Positions 13,656-16,478 of a stretch of DNA of 16,478 nucleotides are shown here, piece by piece. A model generated the notes under the pieces. It worked only from the letters and a program-made list of their open reading frames with translations. It had not been told where the DNA came from and searched no databases. Position numbers and translations under genes: made by a program. The first letter of the stretch is position 1. Each line of letters opens with the position of its first letter. The stretch spans positions 1-16,478 of the forward strand of contig DETG01000068.1 of the NCBI GenBank assembly GCA_002361535.1. Direction: 5' to 3'. Source of the stretch: Prevotella sp. UBA3294 (GTDB lineage Bacteria > Bacteroidota > Bacteroidia > Bacteroidales > Bacteroidaceae).

Positions 13656-14048
13656 TTATTTCCCTTCCTCCATCTCGCCGCAGATATAGAGACGAGTCAT
13701 TTCGCTCTTACCGTTGGTACGGATGGTGATGGTTTTCTTGAAATAGCCGGGGAATTTACCCTTTCCATTGTAGGTCACATTGATGATGCCGCTCTTACCG
13801 GGCTGGATGGGCTCCTTGGTATATTCGGGAACAGTACAGCCACAACTGGCCACAGCCTGATTGATGATCAGAGGGGCATTGCCGGTATTGGTGAACTTGA
13901 ATGTGCATTTCTGTACGGGCGAACTCTCGGGGAATGTACCCAGATCGATCGTGGTCTTGTCAAACTTGATGTCTGCTTGCTTCTGCTGCGCATTGGCGTA
14001 GGTGAAAGCGCAGAACATCATCAGTGATATGAGCAAAAACTTTTTCAT
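13656..14048 (-). CDS. DUF1573 exported protein
   Basis: The protein is 130 residues. Residues 1-20 are a signal peptide (cleavage after 'YANA'). The mature part is a single Ig-like DUF1573 domain: 'FDKTTIDLGTFPESSP', 'FKFTNTGNAPLIINQA', then 'SCGCTVPEY' at 68-76, 'IQPGKSGIINVTYN' and 'FKKTITIRTN'. The SCGCT motif with two close Cys is the family hallmark. These proteins are common and abundant in Bacteroidetes, periplasmic or outer-membrane associated, with no established function. It is a single gene with its own -7 box about 50 bases upstream. Confidence 0.9.
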   Translation of the reverse strand: MKKFLLISLMMFCAFTYANAQQKQADIKFDKTTIDLGTFPESSPVQKCTFKFTNTGNAPLIINQAVASCGCTVPEYTKEPIQPGKSGIINVTYNGKGKFPGYFKKTITIRTNGKSEMTRLYICGEMEEGK

Positions 14049-14101
14049 GTCGTATAACTATTAATGAATGTTCTTTTTATTTCTTAGACGAAATTTGGGA
14101 G

Positions 14102-14109
14102 CAAAAGTA
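14102..14109 (-). promoter_or_regulatory. -7 promoter box of the DUF1573 gene
   Basis: The minus strand reads TACTTTTG then C, matching TAnnTTTG, 53 bases before the start codon at 14048. A clear -33 TTTG was not found at the usual distance. Confidence 0.5.
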
Positions 14110-14247
14110 GTAAAATTAATCAATATATGCATGATACATTATTAAATATTAACGTTTGAATGACTATTTCGAGGGTTTCAACGCTTATATTTCCCGGCAA
14201 CGACGAAAAAATGCTGAAACAATGATGGGTTTATCCTTGTTTTTTTG

Positions 14248-14255
14248 TAATTTTG
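14248..14255 (+). promoter_or_regulatory. -7 promoter box of aspS
   Basis: TAATTTTG followed by C matches TAnnTTTG and lies 27 bases before the ATG at 14283. The leader is therefore about 23 bases and AT-rich with no Shine-Dalgarno, normal for this phylum. No clear -33 box is seen. Confidence 0.55.
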
Positions 14256-14282
14256 CAGGAAATTTGTAATTGAAAAAATAAC

Positions 14283-16052
14283 ATGTATAGAAGTAACACA
14301 TGTGGAGAGCTTCGTCTCCAAGATGCCGGTAAGGATGTGACACTGGCAGGATGGGTGCAGCGCACCCGAAAGATGGGTGGTATGACGTTCGTTGATGTGC
14401 GCGACCGCTACGGGATCACACAGGTTGTTTTCAACGAGTCGGACAATGCCGATCTATGTGCTCAGGCCAATAAGCTGGGACGTGAATATTGTGTACAGAT
14501 CAAGGGAACGGTGAGTGAACGTCAGAGCAAGAACGCGAAAATGCCCACTGGCGATATTGAGATCATCGCGAAGGAACTGGTTGTACTCAGTGAGAGCATC
14601 ACACCGCCATTCACCATCGAGGATAATACCGACGGCGGTGATGACATCAGGATGAAGTACCGCTACTTAGACTTGCGCAGAAACGCTGTCCGAAAGAACT
14701 TAGAACTGCGCCACCGCATGACGATCCTGATCAGGAATTTCCTCGACTCAAAAGATTTTATCGAGGTGGAGACACCTATATTGATTGGAAGTACTCCTGA
14801 AGGAGCACGCGACTTCGTAGTGCCCTCTCGCATGAATCCCGGACAGTTCTATGCACTGCCACAGAGTCCGCAGACCTTGAAACAGCTGCTGATGGTGAGC
14901 GGTTTTGACCGTTACTTCCAGATAGCCAAATGTTTCCGCGACGAGGATCTGCGTGCCGACCGCCAGCCTGAATTTACTCAGATCGACTGTGAGATGTCGT
15001 TCGTAGAACAAGATGATGTGATCGATCTCTTTGAGGATATGGCGCGTCATCTGTTTAAAGAGGTGAGGGGAGTGGAACTCCCGGCTAAACTGCCTCAGAT
15101 GACATGGCATGAGGCCATGCGGCGCTTCGGTAGTGACAAGCCTGATCTCCGCTTCGGGATGGAGTTCGTTGAACTGATGGATGTTCTGAAAGGAACTGGC
15201 TCGTTTGCTGTGTTCGACAGTGCCGAGTATATTGGTGGTATCTGTGTGCCGGGATGTGCGGGGTACACTCGTAAGCAACTGGATCAGCTGACAGATTTCG
15301 TAAAGCGTCCACAGGTAGGTGCCAAGGGCTTGGTCTATGTGAAGTTCAATGAAGACGGTACCGTGAAATCAAGTATCGATAAGTTCTATACCCCAGAGGT
15401 GTGGGCTAAGCTGAAGGAGAAAATGGGTGCTAAGGACGGTGACCTTGTACTGATCCTCAGCGGAGACAATGCCAACAAGACCCGTGTCCAGCTTTGTACA
15501 TTACGATTAGAGATGGGCGATCGACTCGGATTGCGCGACAAGAATAAGTTCGAGTGCCTGTGGATCATCGACTTCCCCTTGTTCGAGTGGAGCGATGAAG
15601 AACAACGCCTCATGGCAACACACCATCCGTTCACGATGCCGAATCCTGACGATATCCCTCTGTTGGATGAACACCCGGAGAAGGTACGCGCCAAGGCCTA
15701 TGATTTCGTGTGCAACGGCATCGAAGTGGGAGGTGGATCTTTGCGTATCCATGATGGGAAACTGCAGGCAAAGATGTTCGATATCCTGGGCTTTACCCCT
15801 GAACGTGCCATGGCACAGTTCGGCTTCCTTATCAATGCCTTCAAATATGGAGCACCTCCTCATGCCGGATTGGCTTTCGGACTTGATCGCTTCGTAAGCA
15901 TCATGGCTGGTCTTGATAGTATTCGCGACTGTATTGCCTTCCCCAAAAATAATAGTGGACGAGACGTGATGCTTGATGCTCCAGGGGAACTTGACCCCAA
16001 ACAGCTCGATGAATTACAACTCGTAGTTGATTTACATCAAGAAAAAGGCTAA
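14283..16052 (+). CDS. aspS: Aspartyl-tRNA synthetase
   Basis: This class II synthetase charges tRNA-Asp. The 589-residue length is normal for the bacterial type with a GAD insertion. An N-terminal OB-fold anticodon domain (1-105) includes '[20 protein letters not shown]'. The catalytic core carries motif 1 near '[20 protein letters not shown]' (159-178), the aspartate-specific '[15 protein letters not shown]' (190-204), motif 2 '[18 protein letters not shown]' (218-235), and motif 3 'GLAFGLDR' (529-536). The stretch from about 290 to 420 is the GAD domain. Met rather than His precedes the 'GG' in the anticodon domain, which leans to the tRNA-Asp-specific (discriminating) type; this is inferred from memory of the family. 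It is a single gene with its own promoter. Confidence 0.97.
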   Translation: MYRSNTCGELRLQDAGKDVTLAGWVQRTRKMGGMTFVDVRDRYGITQVVFNESDNADLCAQANKLGREYCVQIKGTVSERQSKNAKMPTGDIEIIAKELVVLSESITPPFTIEDNTDGGDDIRMKYRYLDLRRNAVRKNLELRHRMTILIRNFLDSKDFIEVETPILIGSTPEGARDFVVPSRMNPGQFYALPQSPQTLKQLLMVSGFDRYFQIAKCFRDEDLRADRQPEFTQIDCEMSFVEQDDVIDLFEDMARHLFKEVRGVELPAKLPQMTWHEAMRRFGSDKPDLRFGMEFVELMDVLKGTGSFAVFDSAEYIGGICVPGCAGYTRKQLDQLTDFVKRPQVGAKGLVYVKFNEDGTVKSSIDKFYTPEVWAKLKEKMGAKDGDLVLILSGDNANKTRVQLCTLRLEMGDRLGLRDKNKFECLWIIDFPLFEWSDEEQRLMATHHPFTMPNPDDIPLLDEHPEKVRAKAYDFVCNGIEVGGGSLRIHDGKLQAKMFDILGFTPERAMAQFGFLINAFKYGAPPHAGLAFGLDRFVSIMAGLDSIRDCIAFPKNNSGRDVMLDAPGELDPKQLDELQLVVDLHQEKG

Positions 16053-16100
16053 TTTGTTGGATTTCAGCCATTAAGCGGTAACACCATTGTAAAAAATGAT

Positions 16101-16108
16101 TACCTTTG
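16101..16108 (+). promoter_or_regulatory. -7 promoter box of the H1-tailed winged-helix gene
   Basis: TACCTTTG followed by C matches TAnnTTTG. It lies 62 bases before the ATG at 16171, giving a leader of about 58 bases. No clear -33 box is seen. Confidence 0.6.
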
Positions 16109-16170
16109 CACCGTAACAAAACAATAGGATTGATTTTTAGGTTTCAACCAGTATTAAATTATTTACTAAA

Positions 16171-16476
16171 ATGGCAGAAAAGAAAGCAACAAAGGCAGCT
16201 GCAACAACCAAGAAGGCAGCAGCTCCGAAGAAGGAAACAGTGAAGAAAACAGCCGCTACTAAGACAGCTAAGACAGCTCTCGTTATCAATGCAGAGAATG
16301 CAGGTTTCAAGGCTGGTGATGTTTACAATGCACTTGCCGCAGCAGGTAAGGCTCTCTCTGTAGCAGAGATCGCTAAGGCAGCAAAGATCAGCAATGAGGA
16401 AGTAATCCTGGGCGCTGGCTGGTTGCTCAAGGAGGGAAAGATTAAGGATGCTGAAGGCAAGATTGTTTTGGCTTAA
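16171..16476 (+). CDS. Winged-helix protein (DUF2582-like) with histone-H1-like tail
   Basis: In this 101-residue protein, residues 1-36 are almost only Lys, Ala and Thr ('KKATKAAATTKKAAAPKKE'), like the tails of histone H1 and bacterial H1-like proteins. Residues 37-101 fit a compact winged helix: 'NAGFKAGDVYNALAAAGKAL', 'SVAEIAKAAKISNEEVILGA', 'GWLLKEGKI' and a short wing 'DAEGKIVLA'. This resembles the DUF2582/wHTH_10 family, usually about 70 residues without the tail. A general, weakly specific DNA-binding or nucleoid role is likely (inference). The frame is complete, with TAA two bases before the window end. It is a single gene downstream of aspS with its own -7 box. Confidence 0.85.
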   Translation: MAEKKATKAAATTKKAAAPKKETVKKTAATKTAKTALVINAENAGFKAGDVYNALAAAGKALSVAEIAKAAKISNEEVILGAGWLLKEGKIKDAEGKIVLA

Positions 16477-16478
16477 TC

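Overview
The window looks like a piece of a Bacteroidales chromosome, most likely Prevotella or a close relative (inference). The evidence is threefold. Bacteroidetes-type promoters are repeated in front of genes: a -7 box TAnnTTTG, in the better cases with a -33 TTTG about 20 bp upstream. There are families typical of the phylum: a CCDC81-type HU protein with a SPOR domain, an SPFH protein next to an Arc-type repressor, a DUF4738-like lipoprotein, DUF1573 and EFR1-type ferredoxins. Two secreted M6 peptidases also end in the short 'YTxDGR...GIYIVxGxK' tail common in Prevotella exported proteins. I see no rRNA, tRNA, CRISPR array, IS element or phage gene.

Layout. 1-2017: a small TfoX-N protein (+), a LOG-family gene broken by a one-base frameshift (-), and an alpha/beta hydrolase (+) transcribed divergently from it. 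2018-3694: a gene-poor, repeat-dense stretch of about 1.7 kb. It starts with what looks like the C-terminal remnant of a discoidin-like protein. It then holds several unrelated repeat types: a perfect 12-bp palindrome, G/C hairpins, a 14-bp tandem array, a 257-bp nested inverted repeat, a 21-23-bp degenerate tandem array, a 91-bp imperfect palindrome, a strong G/C hairpin and an A/T-rich tandem hairpin array. 3695-5160: a minus-strand set of SPFH membrane protein, ribbon-helix-helix protein and tiny two-TM protein. 5358-6976: a minus-strand pair, HU-SPOR protein followed by a zinc-ribbon/FHA protein, with a likely terminator separating it from the SPFH gene. 7086-8450: a plus-strand pair, rfbC (dTDP-4-dehydrorhamnose 3,5-epimerase) and a lipoprotein. 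8451-13414: a minus-strand operon of EFR1-type flavodoxin-ferredoxin protein followed by two paralogous secreted M6 metalloproteases whose genes overlap by four bases. 13656-14048: a DUF1573 exported protein (-). 14283-16052: aspS (+). 16171-16476: a small winged-helix protein with a histone-H1-like Lys/Ala tail (+).

How the genes work together. Most genes are single or in short operons with their own promoters. The HU-SPOR/FHA pair links peptidoglycan binding across the inner membrane to a forkhead-associated domain and may act at the cell envelope or division site (inference). The two M6 peptidases are probably exported and act on host or dietary protein. The redox gene ahead of them in the same transcript has no obvious functional link. 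The most unusual features are the repeat island, the very short or absent leaders of the divergent HU-SPOR and rfbC genes, the directly abutting convergent stop codons at 8450/8451, and the H1-like tail on the last gene. I did not find a clearly new multi-gene system.
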